Shown: positions 57,088-64,000 of the stretch, piece after piece | Layout: each line of letters starts with the position of its first letter | Numbering within the stretch: the stretch's first letter is position 1 | Assembly (NCBI GenBank): GCA_963840725.1 | Contig: CAWIZY010000009.1 | Location: 620,001-684,000, forward strand | Length of the DNA stretch: 64,000 bases | Reading direction: 5' to 3' | Source of the DNA: CAVWDU01 sp963840725 | Lineage (GTDB): Bacteria > Pseudomonadota > Gammaproteobacteria > Pseudomonadales > Halieaceae | The notes under the pieces: model-generated | The model's input: the letters and a program-made list of their open reading frames with translations, nothing else | What the model was told of the DNA's origin: nothing | Database searches by the model: none | Made by a program: the position numbers and the translations under genes

Positions 57088-59004
57088 TCACCAGCTCGCC
57101 TCCGTCGGGCGCCAGCAATTCGCCACCGACGGCGTCACACAGTGGCCCCAGTTCAAAGCGCCCCCATTGCCCAGATCTGCGAGATTCATGACCTGATCCC
57201 GGTCGTCAAAATTGGCTACGACCAGCACAGAATCTTCGAAGAGGGTCGGGTGAGTACGGACAAAAACAAACAGCTGAGGATTCCCCACCTCGATCAGCTC
57301 CCGATTATTAAAATCTGCAAACGCATCCAGCGTTTTACGGGCAGCAATCATTCGCTGCAGCCCGCTGAAGATGCTGTGCTCAACGCTGCCACGTTGGTGC
57401 CGCCGTTCGACTACAGACCAGTTGTAGGTGGGACGGCTGATCCAACGACTATCGAACGCCCGGGTGCCGTCCTGTCGAAAACTCTCATCATTGAGAGTGC
57501 CGATTTCATCTCCGTAGTAGAGTAGGGGTATGCCGCCAAAAGACAGAATAAGACTATGCAGAAGCAGTATTCGCTCGACACTCGCCTGAACGTTTACCGC
57601 ATCATCCGCTTCGAGTGCCGCTTCCAGTCCCACCAGAGAAGCCAGTGAACCGGCGATGCGCGCATCGCCAGTTTTATCATTCTGACCAAACGGCTGTCCT
57701 CGGGCCGATGAATCGGGAAAACGACCGGTATAGTAGTCGAGCAGAAAACGGCGGTGCGCTTTGGGTTCGTAGCCAACCGCGGCGATATCACTATCATCAA
57801 AACCCAGGCCAATATCGTCATGGCAGCGCGCATAGTTGAGCCAGGTGGCGCGATCCAGTTTATCTGGCAGACTCTGGATTCCCTGATTCAGCAGCCGTGC
57901 ATTGCGGGTGGCCATGGCATCCCACATCAATGCCATAAAAGTAGCGTTGTAGGCCACTTCACACTCTTTGGCGATAACCGCATCTTCCCCAAAGTATTTG
58001 GTGATTTCCACCGGCGCCACGATCGCCTCTGCGATGAACAGAACACCGGGCGCGCTGACCTGGCAACAGTCCTTCATGAGCTGCAGGATCAAATGCGCCT
58101 CACGTTCATTCTGGCTGATTGTTCCCAGTTTTTTCCACAAAAAGGCGACTGCGTCGAGGCGCACAATATCAGCGCCCTCATTGGCCCAGTGCAGAATGAT
58201 GTCAACCATCTCGATGAACACGGCCGGGTTGCGGTAGTTCAGGTCCCACTGGTAGCTGTTGAACACAGTCATCACCCATTTGCCCATGGCCTCATCGAAG
58301 GTGAAGTTGCCGGGCGCGGTTTCGGGAAATACCTCGGGCATTGTCTCTTCATAACGGTCTGGCAGCTGGCGATCATCGAAAATGTGGTAATAGTCTCTAT
58401 AGCGGGCATCACCATTGCGGGCAGCCTCTGCCCAGGGGTGTTCGTCTGAAGTGTGATTCAGCACCACGTCCAGTACGAGCAGCATGTTGCCCTGCCGGAG
58501 GGTGTCGGCCAGCTCTCGCAGCTCCTCGAGTGACCCGGCCCGGGAGTCGATTGACCTGAAGTCACTGACTGCGTAGCCTCCGTCGCTGGCGCCTCTCGGA
58601 CAGGTGAGTATCGGTAGTATATGAACCAGGTTGATGCCCAGTTCCTGGAGATAGGGCAGGCGCGCTTTGAGCCCGGCGAGGTCATCCGCGAAGCCGGCCA
58701 GGTACATCGCCATGCCGACCCAGCGTTGACTGAGAAACCAGTTGTAATCATTTTCGCGGTCGACGTCCAGCTGCCGCAGTGATACCCGCCGCTCCCGGTA
58801 TCGATTGACGAGTACTTCAATCAGTGCCTCGAGTTGCTGCTCGATATCGTCTCTCTCTCCGTAAAGACGATGAAACAAGGTATAGATCGCATAAAAATTG
58901 GCACCGAGACGTGTGTGGAAGTTCCGCAACCCGTCCTCAGACGTTCCGGCGTTCAGCTTATCCAGGATTCGATTGAGCAACGCATGTGACAAGGGCTCGT
59001 ACAT
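57088..59004 (-). CDS. ams: Amylosucrase (GH13 subfamily 4)
   Basis: 638 residues, the same size as Neisseria amylosucrase. Converts sucrose to alpha-1,4-glucan and fructose. Catalytic residues of GH13 are present: nucleophile Asp284 in VRLDAVAF, acid/base Glu326 in FIAEAIV, and CHDDIG (395-397). The N-terminal helical domain (TRLGANFYAIYTLFHRLYG), DVVLNHTS and YQWDLNYRNP are amylosucrase-like. The start ATG 59004 lies one base after the fructokinase stop; the frame open to 59115 is not used. In the operon it would turn sucrose into glycogen-like glucan and fructose. Confidence 0.9.
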   Translation of the reverse strand: MYEPLSHALLNRILDKLNAGTSEDGLRNFHTRLGANFYAIYTLFHRLYGERDDIEQQLEALIEVLVNRYRERRVSLRQLDVDRENDYNWFLSQRWVGMAMYLAGFADDLAGLKARLPYLQELGINLVHILPILTCPRGASDGGYAVSDFRSIDSRAGSLEELRELADTLRQGNMLLVLDVVLNHTSDEHPWAEAARNGDARYRDYYHIFDDRQLPDRYEETMPEVFPETAPGNFTFDEAMGKWVMTVFNSYQWDLNYRNPAVFIEMVDIILHWANEGADIVRLDAVAFLWKKLGTISQNEREAHLILQLMKDCCQVSAPGVLFIAEAIVAPVEITKYFGEDAVIAKECEVAYNATFMALMWDAMATRNARLLNQGIQSLPDKLDRATWLNYARCHDDIGLGFDDSDIAAVGYEPKAHRRFLLDYYTGRFPDSSARGQPFGQNDKTGDARIAGSLASLVGLEAALEADDAVNVQASVERILLLHSLILSFGGIPLLYYGDEIGTLNDESFRQDGTRAFDSRWISRPTYNWSVVERRHQRGSVEHSIFSGLQRMIAARKTLDAFADFNNRELIEVGNPQLFVFVRTHPTLFEDSVLVVANFDDRDQVMNLADLGNGGALNWGHCVTPSVANCWRPTEASW

Positions 59005-59005
59005 G

Positions 59006-59869
59006 TCAATTCGTCTCCTGCCACTGTTGGATGAGGCCGCTGTAAAATGCCGGATCCGCCACCGTCGCGCCGCGCTGGCTAACGATCTGTGCTGCGAATT
59101 GTTGAGCGCGCTCAAGACAAAGCGGCAAAGACCAACCCGATGACAGTCCCGCGATCATCACCGCGGAAAAAGCATCACCGGCACCCACGGTGTCGATAAC
59201 AGCCGCGCGCCCTGACGGTCTGATTCGGTGATACTCGCCACTGGCGCTGAATACCTCGGCACCACTCTCGCCCCGGGTAACGATCAGCCCCTCCAGCTGA
59301 AGACTATCGAGAAGTTCAGTGGCAAGGCCGTCACTACCGGGTTGCAGAAGGTGCAACTCGTCTTCATTCAGTTTTAGCCAATCCGCATCCTTAAGAGCGG
59401 TTTGCACCTGATCCCTCTGCCACCAGGGTGGCCGCAAATTGATGTCGATAAAAGTGAGGCGTGGCTTGCTCTGCGCTTTGAACCGCTGTAAGGACCGCGC
59501 TGAGACGGGTGAACGTAGCGCGAGACTGCCATGATAGAGCAAATCGCACTCTACAGGGGCCGGTGTTTGCAACGCATCCCAGGCCGCATCCGTGGTTATT
59601 TCGTAGGTGGGCTCACCATTGCTGATGCTGACCTGCACGGTTCCTGTAGAGCGCTGCTGGTCCCGCTGCACACCACTTGTGTCCATGCCCCAGTCGCGCA
59701 TGGCTGCGGCTATGCGGGTCCCATTCGCATCGTTGCCGATTCGCGTTAGCAGCCGGTTAGCGAGGCCCAGTCCCTGGAGGTGCCAGGCCACGTTGAACGG
59801 GGCACCGCCGAGCACAGCAGTGCCGTCCGGGAAATGATCCACCAGTACCTCGCCGAAGACACAGATCAT
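59006..59869 (-). CDS. Fructokinase, PfkB family
   Basis: 287 residues. Ribokinase fold: N-terminal GGAPFNVAWHLQGLG sugar-binding motif, TRIGND, and the C-terminal DTVGAGDAFSAV signature with catalytic Asp. Phosphorylates fructose released by amylosucrase, returning it to fructose-6-phosphate, a substrate of SPS. ATG overlaps the SPS stop by 4 bp (ATGA), and its stop lies one base before amylosucrase. The substrate is inferred from the operon. Confidence 0.9.
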   Translation of the reverse strand: MICVFGEVLVDHFPDGTAVLGGAPFNVAWHLQGLGLANRLLTRIGNDANGTRIAAAMRDWGMDTSGVQRDQQRSTGTVQVSISNGEPTYEITTDAAWDALQTPAPVECDLLYHGSLALRSPVSARSLQRFKAQSKPRLTFIDINLRPPWWQRDQVQTALKDADWLKLNEDELHLLQPGSDGLATELLDSLQLEGLIVTRGESGAEVFSASGEYHRIRPSGRAAVIDTVGAGDAFSAVMIAGLSSGWSLPLCLERAQQFAAQIVSQRGATVADPAFYSGLIQQWQETN

Positions 59870-62049
59870 TGATCAGGAACCCGTTTCGCAGCCTGGTCCG
59901 CGGGGACCTGGCAGTCACCAAAAAAATCATAGTATTCGACCGCTTCCACAATGCCTCCCGCGTGTCCCCGCGTGGCGAACAGAATCCGATCGACCTCGGC
60001 CAGTGAGGAGAGTTCTTCGTGATGGCGGTTGGATACTACCACTGCCAGCGTGTTGCCTCGCATCATGTCCTCATCAGCGCCCGAACCTCCCGCAACCAGA
60101 ATGTGTTCCACCGGTATCTCAAGGCGGTTGGCGATATAGCGCACGGCAAGACCCTTGGAGGCTCGGGCGGGAAGGATATCCAGATACTGGCCGAAAGACA
60201 GCGTGACGTTGGCGGTAATTTCCCGTTGGTGCAAAAAATTTATGATCTCATCCAGAGCTGGAGCGACGTCCGCGTCGTAGAAATAAGAAATTTTGAAGGC
60301 CGACTGCTGGCGACGGTCCTGCAACAGCAGCCCTGGGAGTTCGGACAGGGCGTGGCGAACGCGGCGACCGGACCATTCATGGTCGATATGATCAGCCCAA
60401 AGGTCATCCCGGTTCAGTGCCTTGCCGTAATGGATGTCTGTCCCCAGACTGCTGATCAAAACGTCCGGTTGTGGAATGCCGTGCTGTTTGAGTAGCCCGA
60501 GTGCGCTATCAATACGACGACCGGTTGCGACTGCAAAGCTCACTGACCGTTTTTTCTCACGAATCATGTCGATGAACTCTGCCAGCGCGTCGTCATCACC
60601 AATCAGGTTCTGATCAAGGTCGGTAACAATCATTCGGTCCCGGTAGCGTAAAGCGCGAGGCAGTGGCCTGACCAGGTCGAACGTAGCGTAGTCGGCGACC
60701 AATCCACGGACCTTGTCGACGTAGTGGTCAGCATGAGTTGCCCAGCTGTAAAGTCGATTAACGTTTGCGATGCCGTTGCGAGACGCACGCCGCCACTTAT
60801 CCCGGTCCGACAAGAGCTGCAAGAGGGCGTCCGCTATCTGCCGGTTGTCCAGTGGGTCGATCAGTTCACCACATTCGCAGTTGGCGATGATATCCACTGG
60901 ACCACCATTTTCGGTCGCCACCAGGGGAAGCCCGGTTGCCGCCGCCTCCAGCAGTGTCAGGCCAAACGGTTCGGTGAGAGCGGGGTTGATGAAAACGCCG
61001 CCGCTGCGGGCCGCCAGCCGATAGATTGCCGGTACATCGTCCGGGCGATGTTTCTTGGGGACTGCCACCTTGCCGTAAAGGTCGTAGCTGTCTATCCATA
61101 GCAAAATATTGGTGAGCACCGTCTGGGGGCCATCATCCATATCGCGGATGTCGTCGCGGTTTCCGGCGATAATCAGCAAATTGGCGCGATCCTGCAACTC
61201 ACGAGATTCACCATAAGCCTCGATCAGGGTTAACAGGTTTTTGCGTTCGTCGGCTCTGGACAGGGACAGGATCAGGGGTTTGTCCGGGTCAGTGAAAAAG
61301 CGGGCGATGTCAGCGGCAAAGTCGCGCTCGGTATCCGCCCCGTCCGGTCGGAAACTTTGCAGGTCGGTTCCGGGGGGAATCACGGCCATGCGCGTGGGAT
61401 CATAGTAGTTGTAAAGTCCGTACTGCTCTTCGATCTCATTGTGGGTACTGGTCACTACCAGGGCGGCGTTGGCAAGTATTTCCTCCTCGGCGTCGATTCG
61501 CCGGCTAATACTGTAGCTGCCCTCAATCGCCTCTCGCGTCAGTCCCTTGGCGAGTAGCCGTTTGCGTTTGTCGCGACCCAGCGAGTGCCCGGTATGAACC
61601 AGGGGCAAGCCGAGGAGATTGGAGACGCGCACACCTACATAGCCCGCATCAGCATAATGGCTGTGCACCAGGGACGGTCGGTTTGGTTGCACGGAGAGCC
61701 ACTCAACCAGGTTGTCTGCGAAACTGTCGAGGTGGTCCCACAGTAGCTCCTTGGGAATATACTCGTCGGGACCACAGTCTATGCGGACGATGCGGACTCC
61801 GGTCCCGAGGGACTCTTCAGCCTGCGCGTAGTCGTCGCTGACGCCGGGGTCACGGATCCTGCGGGTGATGAGATCGACTGTCCCGATCTCCGGGTGTTCG
61901 GCCAGAGCCCGAGCCAGATCGACGACATATTTGGTTTGTCCTCCGGTGTCGGGATCCCGGCCTAACTCCAGTTCCGAGGCGCGTATCAGGCCGTGGATGC
62001 TGATTAGGCAAATATTAAGTTTACCCGGGGGCGCTATGTTTAAAGTGAT
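59866..62049 (-). CDS. sps: Sucrose phosphate synthase with C-terminal HAD-like domain; start codon non-canonical
   Basis: About 727 residues. Glycosyltransferase family 4: SIHGLIRASELELGRDPDTGGQTKYV (UDP-glucose site, first 40 residues), HTGHSLGRDKRKRL, and the EPFGLTLLEAAATGLP E-x7-E motif; then a phosphatase-like HAD domain (from about 470, MIVTDLDQN) whose motif I is altered, so probably inactive. Makes sucrose-6-phosphate from UDP-glucose and fructose-6-phosphate. No ATG/GTG/TTG exists in frame between the stop TAA at 62064-62062 and GTG 61692, but homology covers that part. A GGAG followed by six bases and ATC at 62049-62047 is the best start. A sequencing error at this codon is possible. 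Confidence 0.87.
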   Translation of the reverse strand: MTLNIAPPGKLNICLISIHGLIRASELELGRDPDTGGQTKYVVDLARALAEHPEIGTVDLITRRIRDPGVSDDYAQAEESLGTGVRIVRIDCGPDEYIPKELLWDHLDSFADNLVEWLSVQPNRPSLVHSHYADAGYVGVRVSNLLGLPLVHTGHSLGRDKRKRLLAKGLTREAIEGSYSISRRIDAEEEILANAALVVTSTHNEIEEQYGLYNYYDPTRMAVIPPGTDLQSFRPDGADTERDFAADIARFFTDPDKPLILSLSRADERKNLLTLIEAYGESRELQDRANLLIIAGNRDDIRDMDDGPQTVLTNILLWIDSYDLYGKVAVPKKHRPDDVPAIYRLAARSGGVFINPALTEPFGLTLLEAAATGLPLVATENGGPVDIIANCECGELIDPLDNRQIADALLQLLSDRDKWRRASRNGIANVNRLYSWATHADHYVDKVRGLVADYATFDLVRPLPRALRYRDRMIVTDLDQNLIGDDDALAEFIDMIREKKRSVSFAVATGRRIDSALGLLKQHGIPQPDVLISSLGTDIHYGKALNRDDLWADHIDHEWSGRRVRHALSELPGLLLQDRRQQSAFKISYFYDADVAPALDEIINFLHQREITANVTLSFGQYLDILPARASKGLAVRYIANRLEIPVEHILVAGGSGADEDMMRGNTLAVVVSNRHHEELSSLAEVDRILFATRGHAGGIVEAVEYYDFFGDCQVPADQAAKRVPDQ

Positions 62050-62141
62050 TGTTGTCTCCGCTTAAAAACTTGACAGTGCTAATGTTATCATCCGTGTGTA
62101 AAAGGTAAACCGCGGCACAGTAGCGACTGTTTGTATTCTTT

Positions 62142-62855
62142 TCAATGGTGGTGGTGACCAGATTCTATCTCGTTCGCAGGCGCCTGTCCGGCGCCAAGCA
62201 GGTGGGCGCTGTGGGCGGCAGTAAGATAAAAGCTCCAACTGCCCGCGGCAATCAACAGGAGACCGAGTGCCAGTTTCAGTCCGCGTTTGCGCAGGAAGCC
62301 CTGCAACCGCTCGGCTCCGAGGCTGGTGCCAAGCATGGCGGGGAGGGTGCCGAGGCCGAAAAAGAACATCATCAGGGCCGACTGTGCCGCGTCCTGGGCT
62401 GTAGCGGCCCAGGCCAGGCTGCTGTAAATCAGTCCACAGGGCATCAGACCCCACAGTGAACCCAGTGCCAGTGCCTGGTACCAGTGCTTGATCGGCAGCA
62501 GCCCACGGGACAGCTTTTGTATCGGTTGCCAGAGCTTGGCACCGGCGCGCTCCAACACCATCATGCCACGCCACCAGTCGGTGATGTAGAGTCCCATGCA
62601 AATGAGCAGAATGCCGGCGAGGTAGCGAAGAAACAGCGTCCAGGCCGCAATATCAAGGCTGCCGGCAGCCACTCCCAGTGCAGCGCCCAGCAGGGTATAG
62701 CTGATTATTCTGCCCCCGTGGTAGGCCAGGGTAGACGAGACGCTCCGGTGACCCCCCAGGCTCAGTGCCGCCGCTATCCCGCCGCACATTCCCAGACAGT
62801 GTCCCGCGCCGGCCAGGCCAATGGCGAAGGCGCTGATGATGCTGAGTTCAGTCAT
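62142..62855 (-). CDS. SafE/UreH-like sulfite exporter family protein
   Basis: 237 residues, six TM segments. N-terminal GAGHCLGMCGGIAAAL carries the conserved C-x2-M-C-G-G metal-binding-like motif of this subgroup; the C terminus ends in four His. The group is routinely found with cbb3 oxidase assembly genes and is suspected to handle copper or its redox partner. Overlaps ccoS by 4 bp. Confidence 0.85.
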   Translation of the reverse strand: MTELSIISAFAIGLAGAGHCLGMCGGIAAALSLGGHRSVSSTLAYHGGRIISYTLLGAALGVAAGSLDIAAWTLFLRYLAGILLICMGLYITDWWRGMMVLERAGAKLWQPIQKLSRGLLPIKHWYQALALGSLWGLMPCGLIYSSLAWAATAQDAAQSALMMFFFGLGTLPAMLGTSLGAERLQGFLRKRGLKLALGLLLIAAGSWSFYLTAAHSAHLLGAGQAPANEIESGHHHH

Positions 62856-63046
62856 TGCGGGCCGACACTCCCGGGTCTGTCGTCAGGTTGAGGTTTGGCC
62901 TCAGCGCTATCCTCTTCGGCGAGAATTCGCCAGGCCTCTTTGTCCAGGTCGTCGTACTGACCGCTATCAATGGCCCATAGCAGCAATTTGATAGCGATAA
63001 CGCAAAACAACAGCGCTATGGGAATCAACAGGTAGAGTGAATCCAT
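62852..63046 (-). CDS. ccoS: cbb3-type cytochrome oxidase assembly protein CcoS
   Basis: 64 residues: a single N-terminal TM helix (LYLLIPIALLFCVIAIKLLLWAI), then SGQYDDLDKEAWRIL, the CcoS signature. Needed for cofactor insertion into cbb3 oxidase. It is 11 bp after ccoI on the same strand and overlaps the SafE-like gene, as in many proteobacteria. Confidence 0.93.
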   Translation of the reverse strand: MDSLYLLIPIALLFCVIAIKLLLWAIDSGQYDDLDKEAWRILAEEDSAEAKPQPDDRPGSVGPQ

Positions 63047-63057
63047 CGAATCTCTGC

Positions 63058-64000
63058 TCAGTCGTGGGGCGCGCTATTTAAACGCAGCGAATTAAGCACC
63101 ACAAGCAGCGAACTCGCTGACATGCCCAGGGCAGCTGCCCATGGGGGAATATAGCCGCTTGCGGCCAGCGGGATGGCGCAAAGATTGTACGCCAGCGCCC
63201 AGCCCAGGTTCAGACGGATAATATGGCGGCACTGCCGGGCCTTGCGCCAGGTGAACAGGACCTGGTAAAGATCGCCGCCGACAATCACAAAATCTGCCTG
63301 GGTCCTGGCGAGGTCCGTTGCGCCGGCTACAGCGAAAGACGCGTCGGCCAGTGCCAGCACCGGCGCATCATTGAGTCCATCCCCGACCATGGCCACGACT
63401 GCGCCGCCATTCTGAAGCGCTCGCACCCGTTGCATTTTTTCCTCCGGCTGCATACCGGTGTGAACAGTCGCAATCCCCAACTGCGCAGCTAGCACTTCAC
63501 CCTGATCGGAACTGTCGCCGGTGAGTAGTTCGAGTTGCAGCCCTCCGCCGACAGCCTCGGTCACGACGGCCGCAGCTTCCGGACGCAGCTCGTCATCCAG
63601 GCCTATCCACGCCAGGGGTTGGTCCCGCTGGCAGAGGGCGACCCAGTAGAGCGGCGCTTCCGGTGGCGGGGGTAAGTCGGGAGCGATTTCACGGCAATAG
63701 GTTTCGCTGCCAATACGGTAGCGAATCCCCGCGCATTCGCCCTCCAGCCCGGCTCCGGTCTGGTTGACGACCCGTTTCATGTCCGGTGCCTGCGCCAGTC
63801 CGGCAAAGGCTCGGGCGACGGGGTGATTCGAATACTGCTGCAGCGCTGCCGCCAGGGCCAGGCATTGGTCACGCCCCACAGCCGACAGGCTGTGTACGGC
63901 CGTGATCCGCAATTGCCCCTCGGTCAGGGTTCCCGTTTTGTCGAACACCAGGTGGGTGGCCCGTGACAAAGCCTCCAGCGCATTTTCGCCCCGGGTAATA
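63058..64000 (-). CDS. ccoI: Copper-translocating P-type ATPase CcoI, C-terminal part (5' end outside window)
   Basis: Open to the right window edge, so only the last ~313 residues are present. Phosphorylation motif DKTGTLTE, HP motif (SNHPVARAF), GDGLNDAPVLALAD hinge and two C-terminal helices of a PIB-type ATPase. The next genes ccoS and SafE-like identify it as CcoI (FixI), which supplies Cu to cbb3 oxidase, rather than a detoxifying CopA; the N-terminal metal-binding domain that would help is outside the window. Confidence 0.9.
   Translation of the reverse strand, partial: ITRGENALEALSRATHLVFDKTGTLTEGQLRITAVHSLSAVGRDQCLALAAALQQYSNHPVARAFAGLAQAPDMKRVVNQTGAGLEGECAGIRYRIGSETYCREIAPDLPPPPEAPLYWVALCQRDQPLAWIGLDDELRPEAAAVVTEAVGGGLQLELLTGDSSDQGEVLAAQLGIATVHTGMQPEEKMQRVRALQNGGAVVAMVGDGLNDAPVLALADASFAVAGATDLARTQADFVIVGGDLYQVLFTWRKARQCRHIIRLNLGWALAYNLCAIPLAASGYIPPWAAALGMSASSLLVVLNSLRLNSAPHD

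Noticed and set aside
62062..62601. 179-codon minus-strand frame between sps and the SafE-like gene
   Set aside because: It overlaps the SafE-like gene in another frame and has no protein-like character; its stop at 62062-62064 only defines the limit of the sps frame.

Overview
The window is a gene-dense stretch of a GC-rich gammaproteobacterial chromosome. The gene content suggests a marine or halotolerant, respiring heterotroph. Supporting genes are a ~1,600-residue NAD-glutamate dehydrogenase, ribosome modulation factor, Na+-pumping oxaloacetate decarboxylase, lactate utilisation (lutABC), cbb3-oxidase assembly factors and a sucrose (compatible-solute) cluster. A Cellvibrionales/Halieaceae-type host is my guess from overall flavour and is not proven. 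I see no rRNA, tRNA, CRISPR array, IS element or prophage.

Layout. 1-5.7 kb: 3' part of ppc, a YSC84-like periplasmic protein, then lutABC on the minus strand. 5.8-8.4 kb: an unrecognised 847-residue membrane protein. 8.5-12.4 kb: a divergent pair, a POT peptide transporter and a periplasmic dipeptidyl-peptidase III, sharing a control region with a repeated motif and a palindrome. 12.5-17.0 kb: dusC, then oadGAB, in which oadA and oadB are broken by many single-base indels. 17.3-21.0 kb: a cytochrome c / Tat-exported ferredoxin / NrfD-like membrane module, also frameshifted. 21.0-25.9 kb: an intact 1,635-residue multi-pass membrane protein with two large extracytoplasmic regions and an AAA/STAND-like cytoplasmic region without a P-loop; it is the best candidate for an undescribed system. 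26.3-35.9 kb: nuclease, lipA, a TetR regulator, a PLP enzyme, nadK, a rhomboid protease, two DUF genes and pepN. 35.9-42.9 kb: a moxR-DUF58-DUF4381-batA-batBC-batD operon (minus). 43.1-48.9 kb: NAD-GDH, rmf with a possible small upstream ORF, and yjbQ. 49.1-54.8 kb: an M6 metalloprotease, a TSUP exporter, rarD, a lysozyme-inhibitor lipoprotein, and ompW under a perfect FNR box. 54.9-62.0 kb: an APC permease, then the sucrose operon sps-fruK-ams-spp (minus). 62.1-64 kb: the end of a ccoI-ccoS-SafE group.

How genes work together. Peptide use is represented by DPP III, POT and PepN. Carbon and energy handling is represented by PEP carboxylase, Oad, Lut and NAD-GDH. Low-oxygen respiration is represented by the cbb3 assembly genes, the cytochrome/NrfD module and FNR-type sites. 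The sucrose cluster contains both synthesis (SPS, SPP) and turnover (amylosucrase, fructokinase).

Quality caveat. Between about 14.26 and 20.5 kb no gene is intact, yet family-specific residues remain conserved in each successive frame. I see roughly twenty indels and two in-frame TAG codons there. Long ORFs on both sides are clean. This looks more like consensus error than old pseudogene decay, but raw reads are needed to decide.
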